Assembly: GCF_000217915.1 (NCBI RefSeq)
Contig: NZ_AFOZ01000023.1
Location: forward strand, 62,001-126,000
Length of the DNA: 64,000 bases
Direction: 5' to 3'
Source: Shewanella sp. HN-41
Lineage (GTDB): Bacteria; Pseudomonadota; Gammaproteobacteria; Enterobacterales; Shewanellaceae
The stretch's first letter is position 1. Every line of letters begins with the position of its first letter. Made by a program: the position numbers and the translations under genes. Below, in pieces: positions 53,173-63,765 of the stretch. The notes under the pieces are model-generated. The model did no database searches. It was not told where the DNA came from and was given only the letters and a program-made list of their open reading frames with translations.

Positions 53173-53199
53173 GGTTAACAGCAGCAGTAAAAATAAATT

Positions 53200-53226
53200 A
53201 AGGGGAGCATTAAGCTCCCCTTCTTA
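53200..53226. terminator. Terminator between ilvH and hsp20
   Basis: AAGGGGAGC (53200-53208) pairs with GCTCCCCTT (53214-53222) around five bases; lies between converging genes. Confidence 0.85.
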
Positions 53227-53246
53227 TATTAACTGTCAGCGGGCGA

Positions 53247-53690
53247 TTAAGATTGGTTATCTAATAAACGTGATGAAGTGATCTCAATCTTGCGTGGTTT
53301 GAGTGCTTCAGGGATCTCACGCACTAAGTCAATGTTCAATAAACCATTCTCTAAGCTTGCACCCAATACAGTCACATAATCAGCAAGCTGGAAGGTGCGT
53401 TCAAAGCCGCGCTCTGCAATACCTTGGTATAGGTATTTTCGCTCAGTCTGGCCCTCGGCCTTATTGCCTTTTACCAATAGCTTTTCACCTTCACTGCTGA
53501 TCTCCAGCTCTTCCATCGAAAACCCAGCCACGGCCATAGTGATGCGATAACGATTTTCGCCAAGGAGTTCAATGTTATAGGGAGGGTAACCTGAGTTGCC
53601 ATTATTCGCGGCAGCATGTTCTGCCATCTGTGCTAAACGATCAAAACCAATGGCACTGCGGTAAAGAGGAGTTAAATCATAAGTACGCAT
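53247..53690 (-). CDS. Hsp20/IbpA-type small heat-shock protein
   Basis: A 147-residue holdase chaperone with an alpha-crystallin domain ([28 protein letters not shown], seen as [15 protein letters not shown]) and the N-terminus [19 protein letters not shown] that is typical of IbpA/IbpB. It binds unfolding proteins for later refolding by DnaK/ClpB. The ATG at 53690 is preferred over one two codons earlier because AAGGA is seven bases upstream. A sigma-32-type promoter lies directly ahead. Confidence 0.92.
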   Translation of the reverse strand: MRTYDLTPLYRSAIGFDRLAQMAEHAAANNGNSGYPPYNIELLGENRYRITMAVAGFSMEELEISSEGEKLLVKGNKAEGQTERKYLYQGIAERGFERTFQLADYVTVLGASLENGLLNIDLVREIPEALKPRKIEITSSRLLDNQS

Positions 53691-53712
53691 ATTCATATCC
53701 TTGTCTCAAGCA

Positions 53713-53741
53713 ATATGGGAAATTGGCGAACGGTCTTCAAG
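53713..53741 (-). promoter_or_regulatory. Sigma-32-type heat-shock promoter for hsp20
   Basis: On the minus strand CTTGAA (-35) is followed after 15 bases by TCCCATAT (-10), matching the heat-shock consensus CTTGAA / CCCCATNT. It lies 23 bases ahead of the start codon, so the leader would be only about 15 bases. Confidence 0.75.
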
Positions 53742-53953
53742 TTGAAAACCCGCATTTGTCTCGCCTAAATTAACTTCTGTCCTAGCGGCACAGAATCGAT
53801 TGGGATCCTCATCGAGCGATCCTGCAATAGATATAAGGATAGGAAATCGTATTTCAAGGAAAAATTTAAAAAAATTTTAAAAGTTCAATAAAAAGAATAA
53901 ATTATCACTCATCACAGCTACGTATCAAATACACACTGCTGAACGCTGCCAAT

Positions 53954-53977
53954 AAAAAAGGAGCCCTTAGGCTCCCT
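53954..53977 (-). terminator. Terminator after ndk
   Basis: On the minus strand GGAGCC pairs with GGCTCC around four bases and is followed by TTTTTT. Confidence 0.85.
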
Positions 53978-53998
53978 TCTTTAGTCTTGGTACTCAGA

Positions 53999-54430
53999 TT
54001 AACGAGTACGTGGACACAGTTCTTCAGTACTGAAGAAATAAGCAATTTCACGGGCTGCAGATTCAACAGCATCTGAACCGTGTGCTGCGTTTTCGTCGAT
54101 ACTTTCAGCGAAATCGGCACGGATAGTACCAGGAGCCGCTTGAGCTGGGTTAGTCGCACCTAAAATTTCACGGTGAGCTAAAACAGCGTTTTCGCCTTCT
54201 AATACTTGGACCATGATTGGGCCAGAAGTCATAAATGCAACCAAGGCACCAAAGAAGCCACGCTCGCTATGCTCAGCATAGAAACCTTCAGCTTGTTCTT
54301 TAGTCAGGTGTAACATTTTAGCTGCAACGATCTTAAGACCAGCAGTTTCAAAACGATTGTAGATAGCACCGATGTGGTTTTTTGCAACAGCATCAGGCTT
54401 GATAATAGAAAATGTGCGTTCGATCGCCAT
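53999..54430 (-). CDS. ndk: Nucleoside diphosphate kinase
   Basis: A 143-residue NDP kinase that balances nucleoside triphosphates. It starts [14 protein letters not shown], and the phospho-accepting His is in [12 protein letters not shown] near residue 117. Length is standard. Monocistronic, with its own terminator. Confidence 0.96.
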   Translation of the reverse strand: MAIERTFSIIKPDAVAKNHIGAIYNRFETAGLKIVAAKMLHLTKEQAEGFYAEHSERGFFGALVAFMTSGPIMVQVLEGENAVLAHREILGATNPAQAAPGTIRADFAESIDENAAHGSDAVESAAREIAYFFSTEELCPRTR

Positions 54431-54569
54431 AACTAGCTTCCTTTGTCAGCAAGTTTGAAAAATTCGCGCGGATTATACGAAATTTCAAAACTAAATCCTA
54501 TCTTTATAGCAAATAAGTCTGAGATATTGCGCACATTGGCTGAATTTGTAATCAGCTTGATAGCACGAA

Positions 54570-54603
54570 AACGCCAGCATAGACCTAAGTCTATGCTGGC
54601 GTT
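54570..54603 (-). terminator. Strong hairpin after small His-rich membrane gene
   Basis: AACGCCAGCATAGAC pairs perfectly with GTCTATGCTGGCGTT around CTAA, a 15-base stem, followed by TTTTCG on the minus strand. Confidence 0.85.
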
Positions 54604-54624
54604 GTAAAAATAATATCTAGCAAA

Positions 54625-54792
54625 TTACTTTCTGTTTTTAGCCCACACACCTACCCATGCCAACAGTGCAACTAAAATAATCGCAGGGGCAAAATCGAGT
54701 AGGTGATGAAATAAACCTACTCCGCCATGCCCAGGATGTGCCCAAGCCATTGTAGGTAATAAGGTAAATAACAATACAAGCAAAAGTTTCAT
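54625..54792 (-). CDS. Small His-rich membrane peptide
   Basis: A 55-residue protein. A probable signal or anchor (KLLLVLLFTLLPTMAWA) is followed by HPGHGGVGLFHHLLD, which holds four His, then a second hydrophobic helix (APAIILVALLAWVGVW) and a basic tail. The His cluster would lie at the periplasmic face and may bind metal. The ATG at 54792 has AAGGA seven bases upstream. Function unknown. Confidence 0.7.
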   Translation of the reverse strand: MKLLLVLLFTLLPTMAWAHPGHGGVGLFHHLLDFAPAIILVALLAWVGVWAKNRK

Positions 54793-54994
54793 GTGAACAT
54801 CCTTGCGGTAGCGAAAAAATAAGTTAAGCAATTAACGATCTTAACCAATAAGTAACAAGGTACGTTATTCACTTAAAATGAATTTGATAACGATCAAACT
54901 CTCGCAAAAATATCCTGTTGTTCAATCTGAAACGTGATATGAATCACCCATCTGTATTATCTCTTGGACAAGATGACTTAACCAAGGTTGCGCG

Positions 54995-55192
54995 CTACTT
55001 CTCTTCGATCCAACATTGTTGAATCGCCTCCAAAATACGTTCATTACAATGCTTTGGGTCATCATCAAAATCATCTAAGGCTAACACCCATTCATATAAC
55101 TCAGTGAAATGCAATTTATGGGGGTCAACATCGGAATGTTTCTCAAGTAATTCCAATGCAATATCCAATGAATCTATCCATTTTAATTTCAT
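54995..55192 (-). CDS. iscX: IscX (YfhJ)
   Basis: A 65-residue acidic helical protein that binds IscS and iron and tunes iron-sulfur cluster assembly. It opens LKWIDSLDIALELLE and has the family core DDFDDDPKHCNERILEAIQQ. It is usually the last gene of the isc operon; here rimK lies between fdx and iscX. Confidence 0.93.
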   Translation of the reverse strand: MKLKWIDSLDIALELLEKHSDVDPHKLHFTELYEWVLALDDFDDDPKHCNERILEAIQQCWIEEK

Positions 55193-55246
55193 CGTTTCCC
55201 CCTATGTGATCTGAGCCTAATAAATACGGTGAAAGCCTAAAATAAT

Positions 55247-56152
55247 CTATCCCTGAGCTTGGGTGATTTTCTTCACTTTAGACACATTTTTTTCAACAAA
55301 CTCAATGATGGCACCCGCCACATCTTTAGTCGTTGCCCCTTCAATGCCTTCAAGCCCTGGCGATGAGTTGACTTCCATCACAACAGGACCATGATTTGAA
55401 CGCAGCAAATCCACCCCTGCAACATTCAATCCCATCGTTTTAGCCGCACGGATAGCGACTGAACGCTCCTCTGGTGTGAGTTTCACTAAACTCGCGGTGC
55501 CGCCGCGATGCAAGTTTGAGCGAAACTCCCCAGGCATGGCTTGACGTTTCATGGCCGCAATCACTTTGTCACCGAGTACAAAACAGCGAATGTCGGCGCC
55601 ATTGGCTTCTTTAATGTATTCCTGCACCATGATATTGGCCTTAAGGCCCATAAAGGCTTCAATCACACTCTCAGCCGCTTTGCGGGTTTCGGCCAAAACC
55701 ACCCCAATACCTTGGGTGCCTTCGAGTAACTTGATGACCAGCGGCGCACCGCCTACCATATCGATTAAGTCCGGTATATCACTGGGTTTATTGGCAAAAC
55801 CTGTGATTGGCAGACCAATACCGCGGCGGGACATCAACTGCATAGAGCGTAATTTATCCCGTGAGCGAGAAATCCCAACGGAATCATTGAGCGCATACAC
55901 CCCCATCATCTCAAACTGGCGTAGCACCGCCGAGCCATAGAAGGTAATAGAAGCGCCAATACGTGGGATCACCGCATCGAATGGCGGTAATTCTTGACCG
56001 CCGATATGAATACTCGACTGGCGCATATTGATATTCATATAACATTCAAGCGGATTGATCACTTGTACTTCATGACCAGCTAATGTCGCAGCTTCAACGA
56101 GTCGCTTAGTTGAATATAGCTCAGGCCCTTGCGATAGGATCGCGATTCTCAT
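55247..56152 (-). CDS. rimK: RimK-type ATP-grasp ligase
   Basis: A 301-residue enzyme close in length and N-terminus ([21 protein letters not shown] split at [17 protein letters not shown]) to E. coli RimK, which adds glutamates to ribosomal protein S6. ATP-grasp features include [25 protein letters not shown] and a C-terminal [14 protein letters not shown] for metal binding. The ATG at 56152 has GGAG six bases upstream. A strong terminator separates it from fdx, so it has its own promoter. iscX follows on the same strand. Confidence 0.9.
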   Translation of the reverse strand: MRIAILSQGPELYSTKRLVEAATLAGHEVQVINPLECYMNINMRQSSIHIGGQELPPFDAVIPRIGASITFYGSAVLRQFEMMGVYALNDSVGISRSRDKLRSMQLMSRRGIGLPITGFANKPSDIPDLIDMVGGAPLVIKLLEGTQGIGVVLAETRKAAESVIEAFMGLKANIMVQEYIKEANGADIRCFVLGDKVIAAMKRQAMPGEFRSNLHRGGTASLVKLTPEERSVAIRAAKTMGLNVAGVDLLRSNHGPVVMEVNSSPGLEGIEGATTKDVAGAIIEFVEKNVSKVKKITQAQG

Positions 56153-56253
56153 TCTGGTCTCCGACAACCATTTCATTTTGAGCGCATAATACGCCTGCGC
56201 TGGGATAAATCAATCATAGTGACTATGGTCCACACAAATGCGCTACACCATAA

Positions 56254-56286
56254 GTCAAAAACCAGTCACTTGGACTGGTTTTTGAC
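56254..56286 (-). terminator. Terminator of the isc operon, after fdx
   Basis: GTCAAAAACCAGTC pairs perfectly with GACTGGTTTTTGAC around ACTTG; it separates fdx from rimK. Confidence 0.85.
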
Positions 56287-56309
56287 GATAAAATCAGCGA
56301 TATAGAAGA

Positions 56310-56648
56310 TTAATTTCCTTCGCTAACCATATTGACTGTGTATTTGGGAATTTCAATCACCATATCAGCATCAACCACTTTTGCCTGACAGGATAAGCGG
56401 CTCTCAGGCTCAAGCCCCCAAGCTTTGTCCAGCATATCATCTTCGAGTTCATCACTGGGTTCTAACTCATCAAAACCCTCACGCACAATACAGTGGCAAG
56501 TCGTGCAGGCACAGGATTTTTCACAGGCATGCTCGATATTGATGCCATTACGTAGCGCCACATCGAGAATCGTTTCACCAACATTCGCCTCCACTACTGC
56601 ACCGTCAGGACACAACTCTGCGTGGGGAAGAAAGACTAATTGGGGCAT
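56310..56648 (-). CDS. fdx: ISC-type [2Fe-2S] ferredoxin
   Basis: A 112-residue ferredoxin that feeds electrons to cluster assembly on IscU. Cluster ligands follow the pattern C-x5-C-x2-C (ACEKSCACTTCHC) with the fourth Cys in LSCQAKV. The ATG at 56648 is chosen, with AGGTG upstream; a GTG one codon earlier is possible. It is the last gene of the isc operon. Confidence 0.95.
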   Translation of the reverse strand: MPQLVFLPHAELCPDGAVVEANVGETILDVALRNGINIEHACEKSCACTTCHCIVREGFDELEPSDELEDDMLDKAWGLEPESRLSCQAKVVDADMVIEIPKYTVNMVSEGN

Positions 56649-56656
56649 CACATCAC

Positions 56657-58518
56657 CTATATGTTGTCGATCGACTGGCCCTTGAAGGCCACCCGAATTG
56701 AATTGTCCATACGTCTGGCAGCAAAATCTTGGGTTTGCTCATCCAGTTTTTCAATCGCTTGTTTAATTGCATCGACATCATCGCCCGCGGCCACTTGCGC
56801 CACAGTAGCCATAGTCGCATCAATCTGCCCACGCTCATCGGCATTTAACAAGTCGCCATCTTTCGCTAACGCGGCATGTAAAGACTCGAGTACCCGCGCC
56901 GCCTCCACTTGCTGCTCGGCGAGCATACGACGGTTAATGTCCTCTTTCGCATGTTTCATCGAGTCTTTCAGCATAGTGGCAATTTCGGTATCCGATAAGC
57001 CAAAGGATGGCTTAACTTGTATGCTCGCTTGCACCCCTGTGGATTTCTCCATCGCGGTCACACTGAGTAAACCATCGGCGTCCACTTGGAATGTAACGCG
57101 GATATGCGCCGCACCCGCCGCTAAGGGTGGAATGCCTTTTAAGGTAAAACGCGCAAGGGAGCGGCAATCGGCGACCAATTCACGCTCGCCCTGCACCACA
57201 TGGAACGCCATCGCGGTTTGGCCATCCTTAAAGGTGGTAAACTCCTGCGCCCGAGCAACAGGAATCGTCGTATTACGGGAAACTACCTTTTCCACTAAGC
57301 CGCCCATGGTCTCAATCCCCAAAGACAACGGGATCACATCAAGCAACAACAGATCCGATTCGGGTTTATTACCCACTAGAATATCGGCCTGAATGGCGGC
57401 GCCAATGGCGACGACACGGTCGGGATCGATAGAGGTTAATGGTGCTTTACCAAAAAATGCTTCAACTTGCTCACGTACCAAAGGCACACGGGTTGAACCG
57501 CCCACCATCACAGTTTCAAGCACTTCATCCGTCGTGACACCTGCATCACGCAGGGTTCGACGGCAGCTAGCGATGGTTTTCTTCACTAACGCACTAATTA
57601 AGCTATCAAATTCCGCCTTAGTCACAATTTGCTTTAGCACAGTGCCATCGGCAAGGATAATACAAGCCTCGGTTTCACTCACATCAGTTAAAGCTTCTTT
57701 CACCCGGCGCGCTTCAATCAATAACTGGCGACTGAGCTGCGGATCGATGTTCGTCAATTGCCACACTTGCTGCATATGAGCTTGTAAGAGATGATCGAAG
57801 TCATCACCGCCCAACGCCGAATCGCCACCCGTGGCCAACACTTCGAATACGCCGCGATTCAAACGCAAAATTGAAATATCGAAGGTGCCACCACCTAAGT
57901 CATAGATGGCAATCACGCCCTCTTGCTTCGAGTCAAGACCATAGGCAATTGCGGCGGCTGTCGGCTCATTGAGTAGACGTAGTACTTTAACACCCAGTAA
58001 CGACGCGGCATCTTTGGTGCCTTGGCGCTGGGCATCGTCGAAGTAGGCTGGCACTGTGATGACGACACCTTGCAGCTCGCCGCCTAGGGTTTTTCGGCTC
58101 GGGCAATCAACGGACGTAAAATCTCCGCCGATACTTGCACAGGATTCACTTGCCCCTGTGGCGTCACGAATAAAGGTAAACCGTTTTCGCTTTCGGCAAA
58201 CGCGTAGGGGAATGATTGTTCGCCCGCTTGGATATCCGCAAGACTGCGCCCCATAAAGCGCTTAACTGAGACTATCGTATTTTGTGGATCCTGCGCCGAA
58301 CTTTGGGCAGCAAGGGCACCTACTTCAACTGTATCTTGGGTATAACGTACTATGGAAGGTAATGAATGCTGTCCATCTTCGTCCGGCAGGGTTGCCGTTT
58401 CGCCACTTCGAACCGCGGCAACCAACGAATTAGTGGTACCTAAATCAATGCCAACGGCAAGTCTATGTTGGTGCGGCGCGGCACTTTGACCGGGCTCAGC
58501 TATCTGCAAAAGGGCCAT
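56657..58518 (-). pseudogene. hscA: HscA, Fe-S assembly Hsp70 chaperone; apparent one-base frameshift
   Basis: The specialised Hsp70 that works with HscB to release clusters from IscU. The N-terminal part starts at 58518 with [19 protein letters not shown] and [12 protein letters not shown]. It runs to a premature TAG just after RAEKP near 58085. The other frame then supplies [20 protein letters not shown] and everything to the normal C-terminus at 56657. A run of five A on the minus strand (58090-58094) with six expected explains the break; restored length is about 620, against 616 in E. coli. Either a real mutation, or a homopolymer error. Since the rest of the operon is intact and hscA is important, an error is likely but unproven. 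Confidence 0.9.
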
Positions 58519-58584
58519 ATTTATCCAACTTAGTAACGCCAACCCAGTTACAGCTGAGTCGACTAAATAACATCAATACGAAAA

Positions 58585-59109
58585 TTAATCTAACAGAGCG
58601 TCTTCGACTCTGGTCAACTCGTCGTGTAATTTTGCCATAAATTTGAGTTTGCGAACTTGATCTGCCGCCAACAAGCCGTCTTCTGTGGTGCTGCTGTTTA
58701 ACTGCGCGGTCAAAAGTTGAGTCAACTTAGCGCGATATTCGGCAAAGGAGGCATATAACTCATCGATACAGTCTTGGGGATCTTCGCTTTCACGAATGTT
58801 TTCTAAGGCTTCACGCCATTCCATCTGCTGCATCAAAAAGGCAGTATCTTTGACCGTCGTAGTTTCATGACTTAAATCAATACCACGCAGCGCCAGCATA
58901 TGCTCGGCGCGACGAATGGGATCTTTTAAGGTTTGATAACCGTCATTCACTTGGGCAGTACGCTGCACCGACAGTAATTTCTGTTGCTCAGTATCATTGG
59001 CAAACTTATCGGGATGCACCGCTCGTTGCAGTTCGCGATAGCGTTCTGCAAGCACAGCGGTGTCAATATCGAAGGCGGGGGGAAATTTAAACAGCTCGAA
59101 ATAATTCAT
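58585..59109 (-). CDS. hscB: HscB, J-domain co-chaperone of HscA
   Basis: A 174-residue J-protein (Hsc20). The HPD motif is at 32-34 (VHPDKF) in the N-terminal J-domain, followed by the IscU-binding helical domain with [12 protein letters not shown]. It delivers IscU to HscA and stimulates its ATPase. It is 67 bases before hscA. Confidence 0.95.
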   Translation of the reverse strand: MNYFELFKFPPAFDIDTAVLAERYRELQRAVHPDKFANDTEQQKLLSVQRTAQVNDGYQTLKDPIRRAEHMLALRGIDLSHETTTVKDTAFLMQQMEWREALENIRESEDPQDCIDELYASFAEYRAKLTQLLTAQLNSSTTEDGLLAADQVRKLKFMAKLHDELTRVEDALLD

Positions 59110-59124
59110 GCGTCAATTCGGCAA

Positions 59125-59448
59125 TTAAACAGTGAAACTCTCACCGCAACCGCACTCACCTTTTGCGTTGGGATTATTAAATTGGAAACCTTCGTTCAGG
59201 CCTTCCTTAATAAAATCCAGCTCAATACCCTGTAGATAAATAAAGCTTTTCGCATCGATGATGATTTTTACACCATCCACATCGAAGACTTCATCGTCAT
59301 CATTCAGCGCATCAACAAACTCAAGTACATAAGCCATACCAGAACAGCCAGAAGTCTTTAAGCCGAGGCGCAGGCCAATACCTTTGCCTCTATTTGCTAA
59401 GAAAGATCTGACACGATCGGCTGCCGCTGGGGTCATTGTAATCGCCAT
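59125..59448 (-). CDS. iscA: IscA, iron-sulfur carrier
   Basis: A 107-residue A-type carrier. The three ligand Cys are in [14 protein letters not shown] and GECGCGESF. It accepts clusters from IscU and passes them to apo-proteins. Lies 15 bases after iscU. Confidence 0.96.
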   Translation of the reverse strand: MAITMTPAAADRVRSFLANRGKGIGLRLGLKTSGCSGMAYVLEFVDALNDDDEVFDVDGVKIIIDAKSFIYLQGIELDFIKEGLNEGFQFNNPNAKGECGCGESFTV

Positions 59449-59462
59449 CTTAACTCCAGATG

Positions 59463-59846
59463 TTACTTAGCTTGCTTCGATTTATACTCGTCTATCGCCG
59501 CTTTAATGGCATCTTCCGCCAAAATAGAACAATGGATTTTCACCGGTGGCAAGGCTAATTCCTCAGCGATATCGGTGTTTTTAATCGCAGCTGCTTGCTC
59601 GATTGTTTTCCCTTTAACCCACTCGGTAACCAGTGAACTAGAGGCAATCGCGCTACCACAACCGTAGGTTTTGAACTTAGCGTCTTGAATGATGCCATCA
59701 GCACCTATTTTCAACTGAAGTTTCATCACGTCACCACAGGCAGGTGCACCCACCATACCAGTGACGACTGAGGGGTCGTTTTTATCGAAAGAACCAACGT
59801 TACGTGGGTTCTCATAATGATCTATCACTTTTTCACTGTAAGCCAT
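59463..59846 (-). CDS. iscU: IscU, iron-sulfur assembly scaffold
   Basis: A 127-residue scaffold. Ligand Cys are in [25 protein letters not shown] and [11 protein letters not shown], and the HscA-recognition motif LPPVK is present. Clusters are built here from IscS sulfur and iron. It is 37 bases after iscS. Confidence 0.97.
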   Translation of the reverse strand: MAYSEKVIDHYENPRNVGSFDKNDPSVVTGMVGAPACGDVMKLQLKIGADGIIQDAKFKTYGCGSAIASSSLVTEWVKGKTIEQAAAIKNTDIAEELALPPVKIHCSILAEDAIKAAIDEYKSKQAK

Positions 59847-59883
59847 GGTACTGCTCCAAAATTATCTATCGTAAATGGTCGAA

Positions 59884-61098
59884 TTAATGATGTGCCCACT
59901 GTACCTGATTCAGGTCGATGCCATCTTTAAACATCTCCCACAATGGAGACATTTCTCTTAATTTATCAATAGATTGAGTAATAACTTCAATAGCGTGATC
60001 GATTTCTTCTTCCGTTGTGAAACGGCCGATTGAGAAACGAATCGAGCTATGGGCCATTTCATCGTTTAAACCCAGTGCACGTAATACGTAGCTGGGCTCT
60101 AAGCTAGCCGAAGTACAGGCTGAACCCGATGAAACCGCTAAATCTTTTAAGGCCATCATCAATGACTCACCTTCAACATAGTTGAAGCTGACGTTAAGAC
60201 TACCGCTCACACGCTGTGTCATATCGCCATTGATATAGGTTTCTTCGATATGTTTGATGCCATTCCATAACTTATCGCGCAGCTTCGCAATACGTGTGTT
60301 ATCGGTTGCCATTTCAGCTTTGGCAATCGCGGCGGCTTCACCTAAACCGACGATTTGGTGTGTTGGCAGAGTACCGCTACGCATACCACGCTCATGGCCA
60401 CCACCGTGCATTTGTGCTTCTAAGCGAATGCGTGGCTTACGGCGAACATACAGAGCACCAATCCCTTTCGGACCATACATCTTGTGGCCAGAAATAGAGA
60501 TCAGATCCACTTTAGTGGCTTGCACATCGATAGGCAGTTTACCTGCACTTTGTGCCGCATCCATATGGAAAATAATGCCTTTTGAGCGGCATAGTTCACC
60601 GATTGCATCGATATCGTGGATCACACCGATTTCGTTGTTCACGTGCATGATGCTGACAAGAATAGTGTCATCACGCATTGCCGCGGCTAAACGTTCCATC
60701 GGAATGATACCGTTTGCTTCAGGTTCTAAGTAAGTGACTTCAAAACCTTCACGCTCGAGTTGACGACAGGTGTCGAGCACGGCTTTGTGTTCGGTTTTAC
60801 TGGTGATAATGTGCTTGCCTTTCTTACTATAGAAATGCGCAACCCCTTTAATTGCAAGGTTGTTTGACTCAGTTGCGCCCGAAGTAAACACGATTTCACG
60901 GTGATCGGCATTAATCAAGTCAGCCACTTGGTTGCGAGCAATATCCACCGCTTCTTCAGCTTGCCAGCCATAGCGATGTGAGCGAGAGGCGGGGTTACCA
61001 AAGATGCCGTCCATTGTCATATATTGGAACATCTTTTCCGCGACTCTCGGATCGACAGGCGTGGTGGCGGCATAATCTAAATAGATAGGAAGCTTCAT
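59884..61098 (-). CDS. iscS: IscS, cysteine desulfurase
   Basis: A 404-residue PLP enzyme that extracts sulfur from cysteine for cluster and tRNA thiolation pathways. The PLP Lys is in [17 protein letters not shown] and the sulfur-carrying Cys in [14 protein letters not shown] near residue 328. Length is that of E. coli IscS. Second gene of the operon. Confidence 0.97.
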   Translation of the reverse strand: MKLPIYLDYAATTPVDPRVAEKMFQYMTMDGIFGNPASRSHRYGWQAEEAVDIARNQVADLINADHREIVFTSGATESNNLAIKGVAHFYSKKGKHIITSKTEHKAVLDTCRQLEREGFEVTYLEPEANGIIPMERLAAAMRDDTILVSIMHVNNEIGVIHDIDAIGELCRSKGIIFHMDAAQSAGKLPIDVQATKVDLISISGHKMYGPKGIGALYVRRKPRIRLEAQMHGGGHERGMRSGTLPTHQIVGLGEAAAIAKAEMATDNTRIAKLRDKLWNGIKHIEETYINGDMTQRVSGSLNVSFNYVEGESLMMALKDLAVSSGSACTSASLEPSYVLRALGLNDEMAHSSIRFSIGRFTTEEEIDHAIEVITQSIDKLREMSPLWEMFKDGIDLNQVQWAHH

Positions 61099-61176
61099 AA
61101 CACACTCCGTACTGAGCAGTCTCTGCCGAGGCTACATACAACGTACAAAAATAATTTTTATCGTATAACAAGGAGC

Positions 61177-61638
61177 CTATAAACTGACTCTTTGTTCCTT
61201 TTGCATAGTGTCTTGCTTAAGTGAGATAAACTGTACATCCCGCTTCTGCATCAAGCCCGCAAGACTGATACCGTTTAAAAAATCTGAAATTTGTTTGCTT
61301 AAATCGCCCCAAAGCGAGTGCGTTAAGCAGCGAGTTCCACTCTGACAATTACCTAATCCTTGGCAACGAGTCGCATCGACTGACTCGTCAACCGCATGGA
61401 CAACCATGCCGACTGAAATTTCGTTGGCTTCTAGCCCCAAGCGATAGCCACCGCCAGGGCCTCGAACACTCGCAACTAAACCATGCTTTCTTAACTTAGC
61501 GAAGAGTTGTTCGAGATAGGAAAGCGAGATCCCTTGTCTTTCAGAGATATCCGCTAAAGGAACCGGTCCCGATGCCGAGTGAATTGCCACGTCAAGCATA
61601 GCGGTTACTGCATAACGACCTTTTGATGTAAGTTTCAT
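61177..61638 (-). CDS. iscR: IscR, Rrf2-family iron-sulfur regulator
   Basis: A 153-residue repressor carrying a [2Fe-2S] cluster. The winged helix starts [16 protein letters not shown] and contains [20 protein letters not shown]. The cluster Cys are in [19 protein letters not shown], with the His ligand in LTHS. When Fe-S clusters are ample IscR represses the operon from its own promoter. The ATG at 61638 matches the E. coli start; an in-frame ATG three codons earlier is possible. Confidence 0.95.
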   Translation of the reverse strand: MKLTSKGRYAVTAMLDVAIHSASGPVPLADISERQGISLSYLEQLFAKLRKHGLVASVRGPGGGYRLGLEANEISVGMVVHAVDESVDATRCQGLGNCQSGTRCLTHSLWGDLSKQISDFLNGISLAGLMQKRDVQFISLKQDTMQKEQRVSL

Positions 61639-61678
61639 AACTACCATAGCTCCCGAACAGGTATGGGGTTATTTCAAC

Positions 61679-61703
61679 ATACCCGAGTAAATCAGTCAAG
61701 TAT
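61679..61703 (-). promoter_or_regulatory. IscR type-1 binding site
   Basis: A 25-base imperfect palindrome ending in AGTCAAGTAT. It matches the type-1 IscR consensus as I remember it at all but one position. It lies 41 bases upstream of the iscR start, in position to block transcription. Confidence 0.75.
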
Positions 61704-61728
61704 AAAACCTACTAAAACACTCAAGTAT
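61704..61728 (-). promoter_or_regulatory. Second IscR type-1-like site
   Basis: A second 25-base box, directly abutting the first, with CACTCAAGTAT at its end and about four departures from the consensus. Paired boxes are also known at the E. coli iscR promoter. Confidence 0.6.
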
Positions 61729-62004
61729 ATGAGTGCGCTGTGAACCAATACCCTTTCATCTTGGTGGGGTATTTAACCTTTTTCTGCCCTAAGATTCAAT
61801 GCCAAAGCGGCAATTAATCGGCACACTAAAGCCGATATCGAGATCTATCGCACTATAAGGACCACGAAAACCGAATCCCTATCCCTAAGGCTTGCTGCAC
61901 AGCTCTGCCAATGCCGTAACAAAATAATCCAAAAAATCTTGGGCAGAGGGCACCCGCCGAGTCATTCTGTTTGGGTGCAATCACTTAACGCCAAACAACA
62001 CCCT

Positions 62005-62826
62005 TTAGATGCTCGGATCAAACTCATCATGGGTATTCTGACGTTTAACTGCGGCGGCTTTTTCCGCATCATTAAACTCACCCACATCTAATTCCGGCAG
62101 TTTTTCGGTACACACATCACCGCCTAAACGTTGAATAGCTTGACACAACTCCTGCACTTTCGAGTCCATCAAATGCATATGGTCCAGCATTTGGCCAATG
62201 GCATTGGCTACGGGATCGGGATTATCGGGCGAAACGGCATAGGCATCGAACCCGTATTTTTTCGCCATGGCACTGCGCCGCTCGGACTTTTCCTTTGACT
62301 GAGGTGACGGTGTTGCCACCACGCGACCAGGAATACCAACCACGGTCGTGTCCTTAGGCACATCTTTGACCACCACAGAATTTGATCCCACACGTGCACC
62401 ATCGTGCATAGTAATAGGACCGAGGATTTTTGCCCCCGCACCGACCACCACATTATTGGCTAAGGTCGGGTGACGTTTACCCGCCTGCCATGTGGTTCCA
62501 CCGAGTGTCACACCGTGATAAAGGGTGCAATCATCGCCAATTTCGGCGGTTTCACCAATCACCACCCCCATACCGTGGTCAATGAAGAATCTATGTCCAA
62601 TGGTCGCCCCGGGATGGATCTCAACCCCAGTCAACCAACGGGAAAACGTCGATAAACAACGGGCACTTAAACGCCAATCACGCTTCCATAACTTATGGCT
62701 TATCCGGTGCAGCCAAATGGCATGCATCCCCGGATAGTTAATTAAGATCTCAAAGGCGCTGCGCGCCGCGGGATCACGGTGATATATAGATTCAATATCT
62801 TCTTTTAGCCTAGCTATCACACCCAT
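62005..62826 (-). CDS. cysE: CysE, serine O-acetyltransferase
   Basis: A 273-residue hexapeptide-repeat enzyme making O-acetylserine, the first step of cysteine synthesis. The N-terminal helical domain is followed by a left-handed beta-helix with [19 protein letters not shown] and [19 protein letters not shown] pieces, the catalytic His in IDHG and LYHGVTLGG. The ATG at 62826 has AAGGA seven bases upstream and gives exactly the E. coli length. Its cysteine product is the sulfur source for IscS next door. Confidence 0.95.
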   Translation of the reverse strand: MGVIARLKEDIESIYHRDPAARSAFEILINYPGMHAIWLHRISHKLWKRDWRLSARCLSTFSRWLTGVEIHPGATIGHRFFIDHGMGVVIGETAEIGDDCTLYHGVTLGGTTWQAGKRHPTLANNVVVGAGAKILGPITMHDGARVGSNSVVVKDVPKDTTVVGIPGRVVATPSPQSKEKSERRSAMAKKYGFDAYAVSPDNPDPVANAIGQMLDHMHLMDSKVQELCQAIQRLGGDVCTEKLPELDVGEFNDAEKAAAVKRQNTHDEFDPSI

Positions 62827-62886
62827 CACTCAATCCTTCGCACTGATTATTGTTTGCCAGTTATTGTTTGCCAGATAAGCACTGGG

Positions 62887-63612
62887 CTATTTTTGTTTAT
62901 TGCCGACCACTTTGTCGATGGAGGTCAAGATTCCCCTGAGGATATTCATCTCCTGACTCTCAATTCGCGCGCGACTGAATAATCGACGCAGTTTTGTCAT
63001 GACTTGTCCCGGGTGATTTTTAATAATAAAACCCGTCGATAACAGCGTACTTTCGAGGTGGACGAAGAAACGTTCTTGATCCGCCGCTAAGGGATATTCT
63101 GTCGACTCAGCTATGGTTTCTGTCTGCGCTAAATGGGCAACTCGAGTCTCGTAACAGATAATTTGCACCGCTTGCGCAAGGTTGAGTGAGCTGTACTCAG
63201 GGTTTGCGGGAATCGCAACATGGTAAGTACATTGTTGCAGCTCTTCATTGCTTAAGCCATGATTCTCGCGGCCGAAAACTATGGCAACTGGGCCGCTCAG
63301 GCTTTCAGTGACCAGTTTTTGCCCTGCTTCACGCGGGTCAAGCATTGGCCAATCTAAGGTTCTGCTGCGCGCACTGGTGGCGATCACCAAACTGCAATCG
63401 GCGATAGCTTCGGCGAGTGAATCAACCTTGACTAAGTGTTTCAAAATGTCGGAGGCACCGGCGGCTAATGCAATTGAGTGACCATCGGGCTCAACTCGCG
63501 GCTCAGCAAGATAAAGGGTCGACAGACCCATAGTTTTCATCGCTCTGGCGGTGGAACCTATATTGCCGGGGTGCGATGTCCCCACTAAAACCACACGAAT
63601 ATTACTTAGCAT
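62887..63612 (-). CDS. trmJ: TrmJ, tRNA Cm32/Um32 2'-O-methyltransferase
   Basis: A 241-residue SPOUT-fold methyltransferase. It starts [21 protein letters not shown] and contains the knot signatures [16 protein letters not shown] and [12 protein letters not shown]. It methylates position 32 of several tRNAs. It is 60 bases upstream of cysE on the same strand. Confidence 0.93.
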   Translation of the reverse strand: MLSNIRVVLVGTSHPGNIGSTARAMKTMGLSTLYLAEPRVEPDGHSIALAAGASDILKHLVKVDSLAEAIADCSLVIATSARSRTLDWPMLDPREAGQKLVTESLSGPVAIVFGRENHGLSNEELQQCTYHVAIPANPEYSSLNLAQAVQIICYETRVAHLAQTETIAESTEYPLAADQERFFVHLESTLLSTGFIIKNHPGQVMTKLRRLFSRARIESQEMNILRGILTSIDKVVGNKQK

Positions 63613-63765
63613 GAAACAACTTAATTTAATTCATAAAACACTGGGGGCGAATATTATCACAGGCATGGGCGAATGCTTATATGAAAATCGGTATTTGATA
63701 TAACAATCAAATCGAGTATAATGCCGCCCGCTATTTTAACGTTCTTTAACATCCAGGGGATTGCA

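Larger units (their letters stand above)
61639..62004. other. isc promoter region and cysE 3' region
   Basis: About 365 bases between iscR and cysE. The two IscR boxes lie at 61679-61728. The remainder carries no gene; a weak GCACCC/GGGTGC hairpin near 61945-61980 may end cysE. Confidence 0.5.
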
